This document shows, in pieces, positions 25,498 through 34,403 of a DNA stretch of 64,000 bases. The stretch is from Pseudomonadota bacterium (GTDB lineage: Bacteria; Pseudomonadota; Gammaproteobacteria; Xanthomonadales; Xanthomonadaceae). The translations under genes and the position numbers were made by a program. How positions within the stretch are numbered: the stretch's first letter is position 1; each line of letters begins with the position of its first letter. The DNA is taken from contig JAEWBY010000051.1 of assembly GCA_023390905.1 (NCBI GenBank), forward strand, positions 22,469 to 86,468. The letters are read 5' to 3'. Under the pieces are notes generated by a model. The model was not told where the DNA came from and searched no databases. It worked only from the letters and a program-made list of their open reading frames with translations.

Positions 25498-26541
25498 TCA
25501 GCCGGCGGCCAGCGTCTTCTTCGCGGCCGCGACGATCTTGTCCACGCTCGGCAGGTATTTCATTTCCAGGCGGAACAGCGGGATGTGCGTGTCGTAGCCG
25601 GTGACGCGTTCGACCGGCGCCAGCAGGTCGTACATCGAATGCTCGGCCAGTCGCGCGGCGATTTCCGCGCCGAAGCCGGCGGTGCGCGGGGCTTCATGCA
25701 CGATCACGCAACGGCCCGTGCGGCTGACCGATTCGGCGATGGTGTCGAAGTCGAGCGGACGCAGCGTCGCCACGTCGATCACCTCGGCGCTGATGCCTTC
25801 GGCGGCGAGCTTGTCGGCCGCTTCCAGCGCTTCCTTGACCTGCGCGCCCCACGTCACCAGCGTCACGTCGGTGCCGTCGCGCAGCACGAAGCAGACATCC
25901 AGCGGCAGCGCTTCGCCGTCATCGGCGACCACTTCCTTGTACTGGCGATAGATGCGCTTGGGCTCCATGTAGATCACCGGATCCGGATCGCGGATCGCGG
26001 CCAGCAGCAGACCGTACGCGCGCTGCGGCGAGGACGGCATCACCACGCGCAGTCCCGGCACGTTGGTGAAGATGGCCTCGTTGGCTTCGCTGTGGTGTTC
26101 GGGCGCGCGGATGCCGCCGCCCCACGGCACGCGCAGCACCATCGGGCAGTGCAGGCGCCCGCGCGTGCGGTAGCGCATGCGCGCGGCGTGGCAGATGACG
26201 TGATCGACCATCGGGTAGACGAAGCCATCGAACTGCGCTTCGGCGACCGGCTTCATGCCTTTGACGGCAAGGCCCACGGTGAGGCCGGCGATCGTGGTTT
26301 CATCCAGCGGCGTGTCCAGCACGCGCTCGGATCCGAAACGCTGCTGCAGCCCGGCGGTGGCGCGGAACACGCCGCCGTTCACGCCGACGTCCTCGCCCAG
26401 CACGATGACCGAATCGTCGTGCGCGATTTCCCATGCCAGCGCCTGGGTGATGGCTTCGATCAGCGTGATCGCGGTGGGCGTGGCGGCCGTCGTGGTCGCG
26501 GCAGCGGAGGTTGCGGTCTTCTTGTCCATCACGGTGCTCAT
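25498..26541 (-). CDS. bkdA2: 2-Oxoacid dehydrogenase E1 beta subunit
   Basis: A 347-residue beta subunit of the thiamine-diphosphate E1 component. After a 20-residue Thr/Ala-rich leader not found in most homologues, the conserved domain starts TLIEAITQALAWEIAHD. Motifs GEDVGVNGGVFRAT, the FDGFVYPMVDHV segment and GIRAPEHHSEANEAIF match branched-chain and pyruvate E1 beta chains. The N-terminus overlaps the E1 alpha stop by four bases. It decarboxylates branched 2-oxoacids with E1 alpha and passes the acyl group to the lipoyl arm of E2. Confidence 0.85.
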   Translation of the reverse strand: MSTVMDKKTATSAAATTTAATPTAITLIEAITQALAWEIAHDDSVIVLGEDVGVNGGVFRATAGLQQRFGSERVLDTPLDETTIAGLTVGLAVKGMKPVAEAQFDGFVYPMVDHVICHAARMRYRTRGRLHCPMVLRVPWGGGIRAPEHHSEANEAIFTNVPGLRVVMPSSPQRAYGLLLAAIRDPDPVIYMEPKRIYRQYKEVVADDGEALPLDVCFVLRDGTDVTLVTWGAQVKEALEAADKLAAEGISAEVIDVATLRPLDFDTIAESVSRTGRCVIVHEAPRTAGFGAEIAARLAEHSMYDLLAPVERVTGYDTHIPLFRLEMKYLPSVDKIVAAAKKTLAAG

Positions 26542-27620
26542 GCGCGGCCCTCCGCGGCGATCGCGGCTTCGCGCTGGGCGAGCAGCTCCGGCGGCGGATC
26601 GGCGTACAGGTAATCGAACATCGCCTCGACCGGCTGCACCGGCGTGTTGAGGTAGGCGTTCACTTCTTCATCGACGCGTGCGCCGCAGTGTTCCTTCCAT
26701 GCGGCTTCCTCGGCTTCGCTCCACACGCCCTGCGCGGTGAGGAAGGTCCGCAGGCGTGTCATCGGCTCGCGTTCCCACGCCGACTTCACTTCCGCATCGT
26801 CGCGATAGCGGCGTGCATCATCGGCGGTGGTGTGATCGGACAGGCGATAGGTGACGAATTCCAGCACCGTCCCGCCCTGGCCCTTGCGCGCACGTTCGCT
26901 GGCGCGACGCATCGCCTCGAGCACGGCGATCAGATCGTTGCCGTCCACCTGCAGGCAGTGCAGGCCGCCGGCCAGACCCTTCTGCGCCAGCGTCTGCGCG
27001 CCGGTCTGCGCCTTGCGCGGCACCGAGATCGCCCACCCGTTGTTGACCACGCACAAGATCAGGGGAAGTTCGTAGGCGCCGGCCGAGTTGAGCGCGGCGT
27101 AGAAATCGGTTTTCGAAGATCCGCCGTCTCCGCATACGGCCACCGCCAGATGCGGTTCACCGCGCAGCTTGAAGGCCAGCGCCGCGCCGGCGGCGTGCAG
27201 GCACTGCGTGGAGATCGGCACGCACCAGGCGAAATCCCCGCGCGCGCCCTCGGCCTTGAAGTCGTTGCCGCGCTCGTCACCGCCCCAGTACATCAGCACG
27301 TCACGCGGCTGCACGCCGCGCATGAACTGCGCGCCGTATTCGCGATAGCTCGGAGCGAACACGTCGCCGGTCTTCATCGATGCGCCGATGCCGACATGGC
27401 TGGCTTCATGGCCCAGGGAGGAGGCGTAGGTGCCGAGCTTGCCGGTGCGTTGCAGCGCGATGGCCTTGGTGTCGAAGGTGCGCACGAACATCATCTGCTT
27501 GAACAGTTCCTTCAGCCTCGCGAGGTCGCGTCCGGCTTCGGGGAGATCGTCGCGGACGAGCGTGCCGTCCGGGCCGAGATACTGGAGGAATTCGATTTCA
27601 AATTTGGCGGCGAGAGTCAT
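26538..27620 (-). CDS. bkdA1: 2-Oxoacid dehydrogenase E1 alpha subunit
   Basis: A 360-residue alpha subunit and first gene of the operon. The thiamine-diphosphate signature is complete: GDG at the motif start and NN at its end, with spacing typical of E1 alpha. The phosphorylation-loop region YRLSDHTTADDA and FVRTFDTKAIAL are family marks. The best match in character is branched-chain E1 alpha; in xanthomonads this complex feeds branched starters into fatty-acid and DSF signal synthesis. ATG27620 gives a normal N-terminus. The promoter must lie in the 226 bases shared with kynA. Confidence 0.85.
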   Translation of the reverse strand: MTLAAKFEIEFLQYLGPDGTLVRDDLPEAGRDLARLKELFKQMMFVRTFDTKAIALQRTGKLGTYASSLGHEASHVGIGASMKTGDVFAPSYREYGAQFMRGVQPRDVLMYWGGDERGNDFKAEGARGDFAWCVPISTQCLHAAGAALAFKLRGEPHLAVAVCGDGGSSKTDFYAALNSAGAYELPLILCVVNNGWAISVPRKAQTGAQTLAQKGLAGGLHCLQVDGNDLIAVLEAMRRASERARKGQGGTVLEFVTYRLSDHTTADDARRYRDDAEVKSAWEREPMTRLRTFLTAQGVWSEAEEAAWKEHCGARVDEEVNAYLNTPVQPVEAMFDYLYADPPPELLAQREAAIAAEGRA

Positions 27621-27823
27621 TGCCAGCGGGTACTCATTGCAGGTTTTGCGACCATGGTAAGCCGCACATGTTAAAGAACCGGTCGCGATAGCCCGTCCTG
27701 CGCTGCAACACGCCACGGCCGATTTCCTATGAATTCAAGCGCTTCGCGACGATCCGGCGAGCGCGCGCGGCGGCGGCGCGGGCGCGCTGTAACCGGTTTC
27801 CACGGCGCATCGGGCCGCTTGGG

Positions 27824-27829
27824 TAGAAT
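27824..27829 (+). promoter_or_regulatory. Likely -10 hexamer of kynA
   Basis: TAGAAT, 18 bases before the kynA start, with a GGAGG ribosome site between them. The -35 region is not evident. Confidence 0.45.
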
Positions 27830-27846
27830 CGGCCGATGGAGGACTC

Positions 27847-28716
27847 ATGACCGTCGACAAGAACCAGCGCGCCCTGGAAGAGGGCATCCACACCGATCTT
27901 GACGGCCGCATGACCTATGGCGGCTATCTGCGGCTGGATCGCCTGCTGTCGGCGCAGCAGCCGGTATCCAATCCCATGCACCACGACGAACTGCTGTTCA
28001 TCGTGCAGCACCAGGTGTCCGAGCTGTGGATGAAGCTGATGATCCACGAACTGCGCGCGGCCATCGTCCACCTGCAGCGCGATGAGGTCTGGCAATGCCG
28101 CAAGGTGCTCGCGCGCGCCAAGCAGGTGCTGCGCCAGTTGACCGAGCAGTGGTCGGTGCTGGAAACGCTGACCCCGTCCGAATACATGGGATTCCGCGAT
28201 CTGCTCGGCCCGTCGTCGGGGTTCCAGTCGCTGCAGTACCGCACGATCGAGTTCCTGCTCGGCAACAAGAACGCGGCGATGCTGCGCGTGTTCGCGCACG
28301 ACGCCGAAGGGCAGGGCGCATTGCGGCAGGTGCTCGAGGCGCCCAGCCTGTACGAGGAATTCCTGCGTTACCTGGCGCGCTTCGGCCATGCGGTGCCGGC
28401 GCATCATCTCGAACGCGACTGGACGCAGCCGCATGTGTCGGACCCGGCGCTGCTGCCGGTGTTCGAGCGCATCTACGAGGACACCGATCGCTTCTGGCGC
28501 GAGTATTCGCTCTGCGAGGATCTGGTGGATCTGGAAAGCCAGTTCCAGCTCTGGCGTTTCCGCCACATGCGTACGGTGATGCGCATCATCGGCTTCAAGC
28601 GCGGCACCGGCGGCTCCAGCGGCGTGGGCTTCCTCCGGCAGGCGCTGGAGCTGTCGTTCTTCCCGGAGCTGTTTGAAGTCCGCACCTCCATCGACGGCCA
28701 GCCGGGCAGCGAATAG
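27847..28716 (+). CDS. kynA: Tryptophan 2,3-dioxygenase
   Basis: Heme enzyme opening the indole ring of L-tryptophan to N-formylkynurenine. The 289 residues align by eye with the X. campestris enzyme: the distal His55 lies in FIVQHQVSELW and the proximal heme ligand His240 in WRFRHMRTVMRIIGFKRGTG. The GTGGSSG loop that closes over substrate is intact. It is divergent from the bkd operon. No kynureninase or formamidase gene is in this window, so later steps are encoded elsewhere. Confidence 0.97.
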   Translation: MTVDKNQRALEEGIHTDLDGRMTYGGYLRLDRLLSAQQPVSNPMHHDELLFIVQHQVSELWMKLMIHELRAAIVHLQRDEVWQCRKVLARAKQVLRQLTEQWSVLETLTPSEYMGFRDLLGPSSGFQSLQYRTIEFLLGNKNAAMLRVFAHDAEGQGALRQVLEAPSLYEEFLRYLARFGHAVPAHHLERDWTQPHVSDPALLPVFERIYEDTDRFWREYSLCEDLVDLESQFQLWRFRHMRTVMRIIGFKRGTGGSSGVGFLRQALELSFFPELFEVRTSIDGQPGSE

Positions 28717-28883
28717 CGCGCCCGGCTCCTCGGTTTTCGGCGGATTTCCCGTGGTTTTCGGCGCTTTGGCGGCGTCCGTATTCAGAATGCGCGCGTTGAC
28801 GACGCCGGCCGCGTCGGTGATCCTCCCCCGTCCCGCGCACGCTGCGCGGCTTTTTTCACTTTGAACCACAAGGGGGAAACCGC

Positions 28884-30392
28884 ATGAGCGGTGCCGTCGA
28901 TACGCAAATGCCGGGGCAGCAGCCGATTCCGGAATTCAACCAGGTCATGGGGCATCCGAAGCCATTGTGGATGCTGTTCATGACCGAGTTCTGGGAACGC
29001 TTCGCCTTCTACGGCATCCGCTGGGCGCTGGTGCTGTACATCGTGGCGCAGTTCTACGGCGGCAGCGGCACCGGCGAAACGCCGGCCAACCAGTTGTACG
29101 GCGCGTACCTGGCGCTGGTGTACGCGGCGGCGATCTTCGGCGGCTACGTGGCCGATCGGATCATCGGCTACCAGCGATCGATCCTTCTCGGCGCGGTGAT
29201 CATGGCGGCCGGCCTCTTCATGATCTCGATGCCGGATCAGAACATCTTCAAGCTGGGCCTGGCCACGATCATCGCCGGCAACGGCCTGTTCAAGCCCAAC
29301 ATCTCCACGATGGTCGGCAAGTTGTACAGCGTCGGCGACGAACGCCGCGACTCGGGCTTCACCCTGTTCTACATGGGCATCAACCTCGGCGCGATGGTGT
29401 CGCCGCTGCTGACCGGCTGGCTGGCCGAAAAGGTGTTCGGCAGTGAAGCCATGCCGGCCTACAAGATCGTGTTCATCGCCTCGGGCGTGGGCATGCTCGT
29501 CAGTCTGGTGTGGTTCTGGTTCGGCCGCAGCCAGCTCAAGGGCATCGGCACGCCGCCGGCCGGTGGCGAAAGCAAGGCACGCCTGCTGTTCACGGCGATC
29601 GGCGCGATCGTGGCGATTCCGGTGTTCTACCTGCTGCTGAGCCTGGGCGCGAACTCGCTGCAGTGGATCCTCACGGCCATGTTCATCGGCCTGGCCATCC
29701 TGTTGCTGGTCGAGGGCATCCGCAACGGGCCGAAGCAGCGCGACATGGTGATCGCGATGCTGATCATCTTCGCCTTCAACGTGCTGTTCTGGTGCTTCTT
29801 CGAACAGGCCGGCAGTTCCTTCAGCTTCCTCGCCGAGAAGATCGTCAACCGCGATTTCGGCGGCTGGATTTTCCCGGTCGGCTGGTTCCAGTCGGTCAAC
29901 TCGATCGCCATCATCACGCTGGCGCCGATCATCGCGTGGATCTGGGTGAAGATGGGTTCGCGCAATCCGTCGATCCCGCGCAAGTTCGGCCTGGGCCTGA
30001 TCTTCAATGGCCTGGCGTTCCTGCTGCTGATGTTCGCGCTCTCCAGCCTGGTCGACCCGCAGAGCCTGAAGATCCCGTTCTGGACGCTGTTCGCCGTGTA
30101 CTGGATCCAGTCCATCGGCGAGCTGTGCCTGTCGCCGATCGGCCTGTCGATGGTGACCAAGCTGGCGCCGGTGCGACTGGTGGGTTTCGGCATGGGCGGC
30201 TGGTTCCTGTCCACCGGCATCGGCAACAACCTGTCCGGCATCTTCGCTAGCCACGTCAGCGGCGAAACCGGCATGAACGTGGAATCGGCGCTGTCCGGTT
30301 ACACCTTCGGGTTCTGGGCGCTGGTGATTCCCGGTGTGCTGCTGTTCGTGATCGCGCCGCTGGTGCAGAAACTGATGCATGGCGTGAAGTGA
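28884..30392 (+). CDS. POT-family proton-coupled peptide transporter
   Basis: A 502-residue inner-membrane transporter of the PTR2/POT family with about 12-14 helices. Diagnostic motifs are the E-x-x-E-R-F start (EFWERFAFYG), the PTR2 signature around GYVADRIIGYQRSILLG, FYMGINLGAMVSPLLTGWL and, in the second half, NVLFWCFFEQAGSSFSFLAE. It imports di- and tripeptides with protons. Preceded by a ribosome site AAGGGGG and followed by a clear terminator. It supplies amino acids to the surrounding aromatic and branched-chain catabolic genes, by inference. Confidence 0.93.
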   Translation: MSGAVDTQMPGQQPIPEFNQVMGHPKPLWMLFMTEFWERFAFYGIRWALVLYIVAQFYGGSGTGETPANQLYGAYLALVYAAAIFGGYVADRIIGYQRSILLGAVIMAAGLFMISMPDQNIFKLGLATIIAGNGLFKPNISTMVGKLYSVGDERRDSGFTLFYMGINLGAMVSPLLTGWLAEKVFGSEAMPAYKIVFIASGVGMLVSLVWFWFGRSQLKGIGTPPAGGESKARLLFTAIGAIVAIPVFYLLLSLGANSLQWILTAMFIGLAILLLVEGIRNGPKQRDMVIAMLIIFAFNVLFWCFFEQAGSSFSFLAEKIVNRDFGGWIFPVGWFQSVNSIAIITLAPIIAWIWVKMGSRNPSIPRKFGLGLIFNGLAFLLLMFALSSLVDPQSLKIPFWTLFAVYWIQSIGELCLSPIGLSMVTKLAPVRLVGFGMGGWFLSTGIGNNLSGIFASHVSGETGMNVESALSGYTFGFWALVIPGVLLFVIAPLVQKLMHGVK

Positions 30393-30415
30393 CGCCGCCG
30401 CACATCGTGCAGAAG

Positions 30416-30440
30416 AAGCGGCCTTCGGGCCGCTTTTTCT
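30416..30440 (+). terminator. Terminator of the POT transporter gene
   Basis: Eight-pair stem AAGCGGCC/GGCCGCTT with a stable TTCG loop, then a T-rich run, 24 bases after the stop. It also separates the convergent MarR gene. Confidence 0.9.
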
Positions 30441-30477
30441 TTACACCGAGGAAGCCGGCAAGCCGGCGCGCTGCTTC

Positions 30478-31041
30478 CTAGGGGGCGTGATCCCCGGAGT
30501 CCGCTGCCTCCCTGCGCACACGCCAAGGATCGACGGTCATGCGCGGCACGCCGCTGGAGAGTTTCTCGATCAGGGCGCTCAGTTGCGCGGTTTCCTCGCT
30601 GCTCAGTTCGGCGAGCAACTGGCGTTCGCATTCCAGCGTCATCGGCGCGACCTCGTCGTAGACCGAATACCCGACCTCCGACAGCGCCAGCACGGAGCGC
30701 CGGCGATCGTTGCCGTGGGTGTCGCGTTCGATCAGCCCGCGCTCCAGCAACTTGGCGACCGCGCGGCTCACCGCCACCTTGTCCATCGCCGTGCGTTCGG
30801 CGACTTCTCCGGCCGACAGCCCCGAGTACCGCCCCAGCACCGCCATCACGCGCCATTCGGTGATCGCCAGGCCGAAGCGCTGATCGTAGAGATGGGCGAT
30901 GGTCTGGCTGATGCGGTTGGACAGCACGCTGAGCCGGTAGGGGAGAAAGCGCTCCAGCTCCAGCACTGCATGGGCATGGTCGGCATGGTCGGCATGGTCC
31001 GCGTGGGCGGAGGGCAGGGAGGACGGGTCGGGATCGCTCAT
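30478..31041 (-). CDS. MarR-family repressor, probably of hppD-hmgA
   Basis: A 187-residue regulator. The winged helix spans residues about 45-145: TEWRVMAVLGRYSGLSAGEV, recognition helix TAMDKVAVSRAVAKL, wing DRRRSVLAL. The N-terminus carries an odd repeat HADHADHADHAH before the first helix. It is divergent from hppD, with a perfect 18-base palindrome between them, which is the usual design for autoregulated repression. Homogentisate-pathway MarR repressors (HmgR-like) respond to pathway intermediates; the actual ligand here is not known. Confidence 0.85.
   Translation of the reverse strand: MSDPDPSSLPSAHADHADHADHAHAVLELERFLPYRLSVLSNRISQTIAHLYDQRFGLAITEWRVMAVLGRYSGLSAGEVAERTAMDKVAVSRAVAKLLERGLIERDTHGNDRRRSVLALSEVGYSVYDEVAPMTLECERQLLAELSSEETAQLSALIEKLSSGVPRMTVDPWRVRREAADSGDHAP
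30973..30999. repeat. 9-bp tandem repeat inside the MarR gene
   Basis: Three exact copies of GGCATGGTC (plus a degraded fourth) encode the ADH-repeat stretch at the repressor N-terminus. Being a multiple of three, copy-number change would keep the frame. Confidence 0.95.
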
Positions 31042-31083
31042 GTGGGCTGTTCAGGAAGGAATTGGCGCGACGCAGCTTGCGCT

Positions 31084-31101
31084 TAGTTTCACCTGAAACT
31101 A
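31084..31101. promoter_or_regulatory. MarR operator palindrome
   Basis: TAGTTTCACCTGAAACTA is a perfect inverted repeat (eight-base arms, two-base centre) midway in the 101-base gap between the divergent marR and hppD genes. Size and symmetry suit a MarR dimer site. Confidence 0.75.
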
Positions 31102-31142
31102 TGGTGCGCATCTGTCCGGCTGCCAGCCTAGCGAGGCCCCCC

Positions 31143-32237
31143 ATGAACGCACAACCCAACCTCGGCATGCAGGTCACCACGTTCGAGAACCCGATGGGCA
31201 TCAACGGCTTCGAATTCGTCGAATTTGCCGCGCCCGACGGGCAGGGTGAGCTGCTGCACGACTACTTCCGCCGGCTCGGTTTCACCGCGGTGCTGCACCA
31301 CACCTCGCGCCCGATCACCGTGTACCGGCAGGGCGGCGTCAATTTCCTGGTCAACGAGGACCCGGACTCCTTCGCCGCGGATTTCGCGCGTGCGCATGGC
31401 CCCAGTGCATGCGGGTTCGCGATCCGCTTCGACAAGCCGGCCGATCTCGTATTCGACACGGTGATCGGCAACGGCGGCGAAGCCATCGATCACAAACCGG
31501 AAACGCGCGCGGTCTCGGCGCCGGTGGTCAAGGGCATCGGCGACTGCATGCTGTACCTGGTCGATCGCTATGGCGATGCGGGTTCGATCTACGACGGCGA
31601 CTACCTGCCGGTGCAGGGCGCGGATCAGAATCCGAAGGGCTTCGGGCTGACCTTCATCGATCACCTCACCCACAACCTCTATTTCGGCAACATGGCGCGC
31701 TGGTCGGATTATTACGAGCGCCTGTTCAACTTCCGCGAGATCCGCTACTTCGACATCAAAGGCGCCAAGACCGGCCTGCTGTCCAAGGCGATGACCGCGC
31801 CGGACGGCATCGTGTGCATTCCGCTCAATGAATCCTCCGATCCCAAGTCCCAGATCAACGAATATCTGGATGCGTACAAGGGCGAGGGCATCCAGCACAT
31901 CGCCTGCTTCACCGACAACATCTACGACACCGTCGAGGCCATGCGCGAGGCCGGCGTCGAATTCCTCGACACCCCCGATACCTATTTCGAGGTGATTGAC
32001 CAGCGCGTCCCGGATCACGGCGAAGACGTGCCGCGTCTGCAGAAGAACAAGATCCTCATCGATGCCGATCCGGAAACGCACCAGCGCAAGCTGCTGCAGA
32101 TTTTCACCCAGAACGCGATTGGCCCGATCTTCTTCGAGATCATCCAGCGCAAGGGCAACGAAGGCTTCGGCGAGGGCAATTTCCAGGCGCTGTTCGAAAG
32201 CATCGAACGCGACCAGATGCGCCGCGGCGTGCTGTAA
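31143..32237 (+). CDS. hppD: 4-Hydroxyphenylpyruvate dioxygenase
   Basis: Non-heme iron enzyme converting 4-hydroxyphenylpyruvate to homogentisate, the second step of tyrosine breakdown. At 364 residues it is the bacterial length. The iron ligands are all present: His174 in FIDHLTHNL, His252 in GIQHIACFTDNI, and Glu332 in FFEIIQRKGNEGFGEGNF. ATG31143 follows the intergenic operator. The gene is 62 bases ahead of hmgA, the next enzyme, on the same strand. Control by the divergent MarR protein is likely. Confidence 0.97.
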   Translation: MNAQPNLGMQVTTFENPMGINGFEFVEFAAPDGQGELLHDYFRRLGFTAVLHHTSRPITVYRQGGVNFLVNEDPDSFAADFARAHGPSACGFAIRFDKPADLVFDTVIGNGGEAIDHKPETRAVSAPVVKGIGDCMLYLVDRYGDAGSIYDGDYLPVQGADQNPKGFGLTFIDHLTHNLYFGNMARWSDYYERLFNFREIRYFDIKGAKTGLLSKAMTAPDGIVCIPLNESSDPKSQINEYLDAYKGEGIQHIACFTDNIYDTVEAMREAGVEFLDTPDTYFEVIDQRVPDHGEDVPRLQKNKILIDADPETHQRKLLQIFTQNAIGPIFFEIIQRKGNEGFGEGNFQALFESIERDQMRRGVL

Positions 32238-32299
32238 CCTTCCGCTCGGCCCGCTCCCCCCTCGGGGCGGGGCTCAAGAGCAAAGCCAGAGTCATCGAC

Positions 32300-33637
32300 A
32301 TGACCGAGAATCAGCCCAGCGCGAACGCCCGCAACTCCGCCCTGACCGGCAACGGCTACCAGTCCGGTTTCGGCAACGAGTTCGCCACCGAGGCGGTGGC
32401 CGGCAGCCTGCCGATTGGCCGCAACTCGCCGCAGCGTGTCGCGCATGGACTGTATGCCGAGCAGATCTCCGGCACCGCGTTCACCGCGCCGCGCCATGCG
32501 AATCGCCGGAGCTGGTTGTACCGGATCCGTCCGGCGGCGATGCATTCGCCATTCGAGGCGTTCGCGCAACCGCGTTTCCACAACCGCTTCGGCGAGGCTC
32601 CCGTGTCGCCGGATCAGTTGCGCTGGAATCCGCTGCCGATGCCGGAATCGCCGACCGATTTCATCGATGGCCTCTATACGATGGCCGGCAATGGATCGCC
32701 GGACGCACAGCACGGTGTCGGCATCCATCTGTACGCGGCCAACCGCGACATGCAGGGCCGTTTCTTCTATGACGCCGATGGCGAACTGCTGATCGTCCCG
32801 CAGCAGGGCCGGCTGATCATCGATACCGAACTGGGTGTGATCGAGATCGAGCCCCAGCAGATCGCGGTGATCCCGCGCGGCGTGCGCTTCCGCGTGGCGC
32901 TGCCGGACGGGCCTTCGCGCGGGTATGTCTGCGAGAACTTCGGCGCGATGATGCGCCTGCCGGATCTGGGGCCGATTGGTTCCAACGGCCTGGCCAATCC
33001 GCGCGATTTCGAAACGCCGCATGCCGCCTACGAAGATCGCGAGGGCGACTTCGAACTGATCGCCAAATTCCAGGGACATCTGTGGCGCGCGCGCATCGGG
33101 CATTCGCCGCTGGACGTGGTGGCCTGGCACGGCAATTACGCGCCGTATCGCTACGATCTGCGCCGCTTCAACACGATCGGATCGATCAGCCACGATCATC
33201 CCGATCCGTCGATTTTCCTCGTGCTGCATTCACCGAGCGATACCGCGGGCACGAGCAATCTGGATTTCGTGATCTTTCCGCCGCGCTGGCTGGTGGCGCA
33301 GGACACGTTCCGTCCGCCGTGGTTCCATCGCAACATCGCCAGCGAGTTCATGGGGCTGATCCACGGCGCCTACGACGCCAAGGCCGAGGGCTTTTCGCCC
33401 GGAGGTGCGTCGCTGCACAACTCGATGACCGGCCATGGACCGGACGCGGCCACCTTCGAGAAGGCGAGCGCGGCGGATCTATCCAGGCCCGATGTCATCA
33501 CCGACACGATGGCCTTCATGTTCGAGACCCGCGCGGTGATCCGGCCGACCGCGCAGGCGATCGATGCGACCCATCGCCAGCGCGATTACCAGGCCTGCTG
33601 GGCCGGCCTGCAGAAGCATTTCCGCGCACCGGGCTGA
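32300..33637 (+). CDS. hmgA: Homogentisate 1,2-dioxygenase
   Basis: Iron(II) enzyme opening the homogentisate ring to maleylacetoacetate. The 445-residue protein starts GYQSGFGNEF and carries the ligand set of the family: His343 in FHRNIASEFMG, Glu349 in the same motif, and His379 in GHGPD. The SPGGASLHN segment precedes the last. It forms a two-gene unit with hppD. The next enzymes, MaiA and fumarylacetoacetase, are at 59-61 kb of this window rather than adjacent. Confidence 0.97.
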   Translation: MTENQPSANARNSALTGNGYQSGFGNEFATEAVAGSLPIGRNSPQRVAHGLYAEQISGTAFTAPRHANRRSWLYRIRPAAMHSPFEAFAQPRFHNRFGEAPVSPDQLRWNPLPMPESPTDFIDGLYTMAGNGSPDAQHGVGIHLYAANRDMQGRFFYDADGELLIVPQQGRLIIDTELGVIEIEPQQIAVIPRGVRFRVALPDGPSRGYVCENFGAMMRLPDLGPIGSNGLANPRDFETPHAAYEDREGDFELIAKFQGHLWRARIGHSPLDVVAWHGNYAPYRYDLRRFNTIGSISHDHPDPSIFLVLHSPSDTAGTSNLDFVIFPPRWLVAQDTFRPPWFHRNIASEFMGLIHGAYDAKAEGFSPGGASLHNSMTGHGPDAATFEKASAADLSRPDVITDTMAFMFETRAVIRPTAQAIDATHRQRDYQACWAGLQKHFRAPG

Positions 33638-33702
33638 ACCATTCGCGGGGCTTTAACGGCGCGGCAGGGTAGGCTGCGGAGCCCTGTCCTGCCGGTGCCC
33701 CG

Positions 33703-34338
33703 ATGAAATCGATCCCGCTGTTGAGCCTTGTCATCGCGCTGGGTGTCGTGGCGTGCAAGCCGTCCGCGCCCGAGCCCACCACGCCCGCCGCCGCCGATCC
33801 CGCGCCCGCCGTGGCCGGAACGATCACGCCCGCCGAACCGGCGCCGCCGTCGCAGGCCGAAGCTGCCGCGACCCCGGCCCCCGCTTCCGATCAGTTGGCC
33901 ACGCTAGGCGGGTACGGCGGGATGAAGCTCGGCAGCACCGCGGCCGAAGCGCGCACCGCCTGGGGTGGTGAACTCAAGGCGCTCGGCAGCCAGAGCGATG
34001 CCTGCCATTACCTGGTGCCGCAGTGGGCGAAGGATGGGCGCGATCTGGCCTTCATGATCGAGAACGACCATTTCGTCCGCTACGACGTCGGCAACGACAA
34101 GGAGATCGCGCCGGGCGGTGGCAAGGTCGGCATGAGCGTGGGCGATCTGCAGAAGCTGTACCGCAACGCGCTGCAGGCCTCGCCGCACAAGTATGTCGAG
34201 GGCGCGCAGTACCTCGCATTCGATACCAGCGGGGTCGCCCCGACGCGGCTGGTGTTCGAGACCGATGCCGCCGGCAAGGTCATCCGCTGGCGCGTGGGCC
34301 TCTCGCCGCAAGTGGATTACGTCGAAGGGTGCGCCTGA
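33703..34338 (+). CDS. Lipoprotein of unknown function
   Basis: A 211-residue lipoprotein: signal LLSLVIALGVVAC with lipidated Cys18, then a long Ala/Pro linker (residues about 20-66), then a globular domain (GGYGGMKLGSTAAEARTAWG, CHYLVPQWAKDGRDLAFMIE, GVGDLQKLYRN-like repeats). The globular domain resembles small periplasmic proteins with a repeated beta-alpha unit beginning 'G-M-x-L-G-x-T-x-x-E', which appears twice. No named family is assigned. It stands alone between hmgA and the antiporter gene. Confidence 0.7.
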   Translation: MKSIPLLSLVIALGVVACKPSAPEPTTPAAADPAPAVAGTITPAEPAPPSQAEAAATPAPASDQLATLGGYGGMKLGSTAAEARTAWGGELKALGSQSDACHYLVPQWAKDGRDLAFMIENDHFVRYDVGNDKEIAPGGGKVGMSVGDLQKLYRNALQASPHKYVEGAQYLAFDTSGVAPTRLVFETDAAGKVIRWRVGLSPQVDYVEGCA

Positions 34339-34403
34339 TGCGGTGATGGCCGCTGCCTTCTCCGGCGCATAGAATCCGGACACCGACGATGCGGAGGCAT
34401 TGA

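Noticed and set aside
24997..26613. A 538-codon plus-strand frame opposite the bkd E2 and E1 beta genes
   Set aside because: Antisense to conserved enzymes, His/Arg-rich, no recognisable domain or ribosome site.
28782..30380. A 532-codon minus-strand frame opposite the peptide transporter
   Set aside because: Same low-complexity shadow character; the plus-strand POT motifs are unambiguous.
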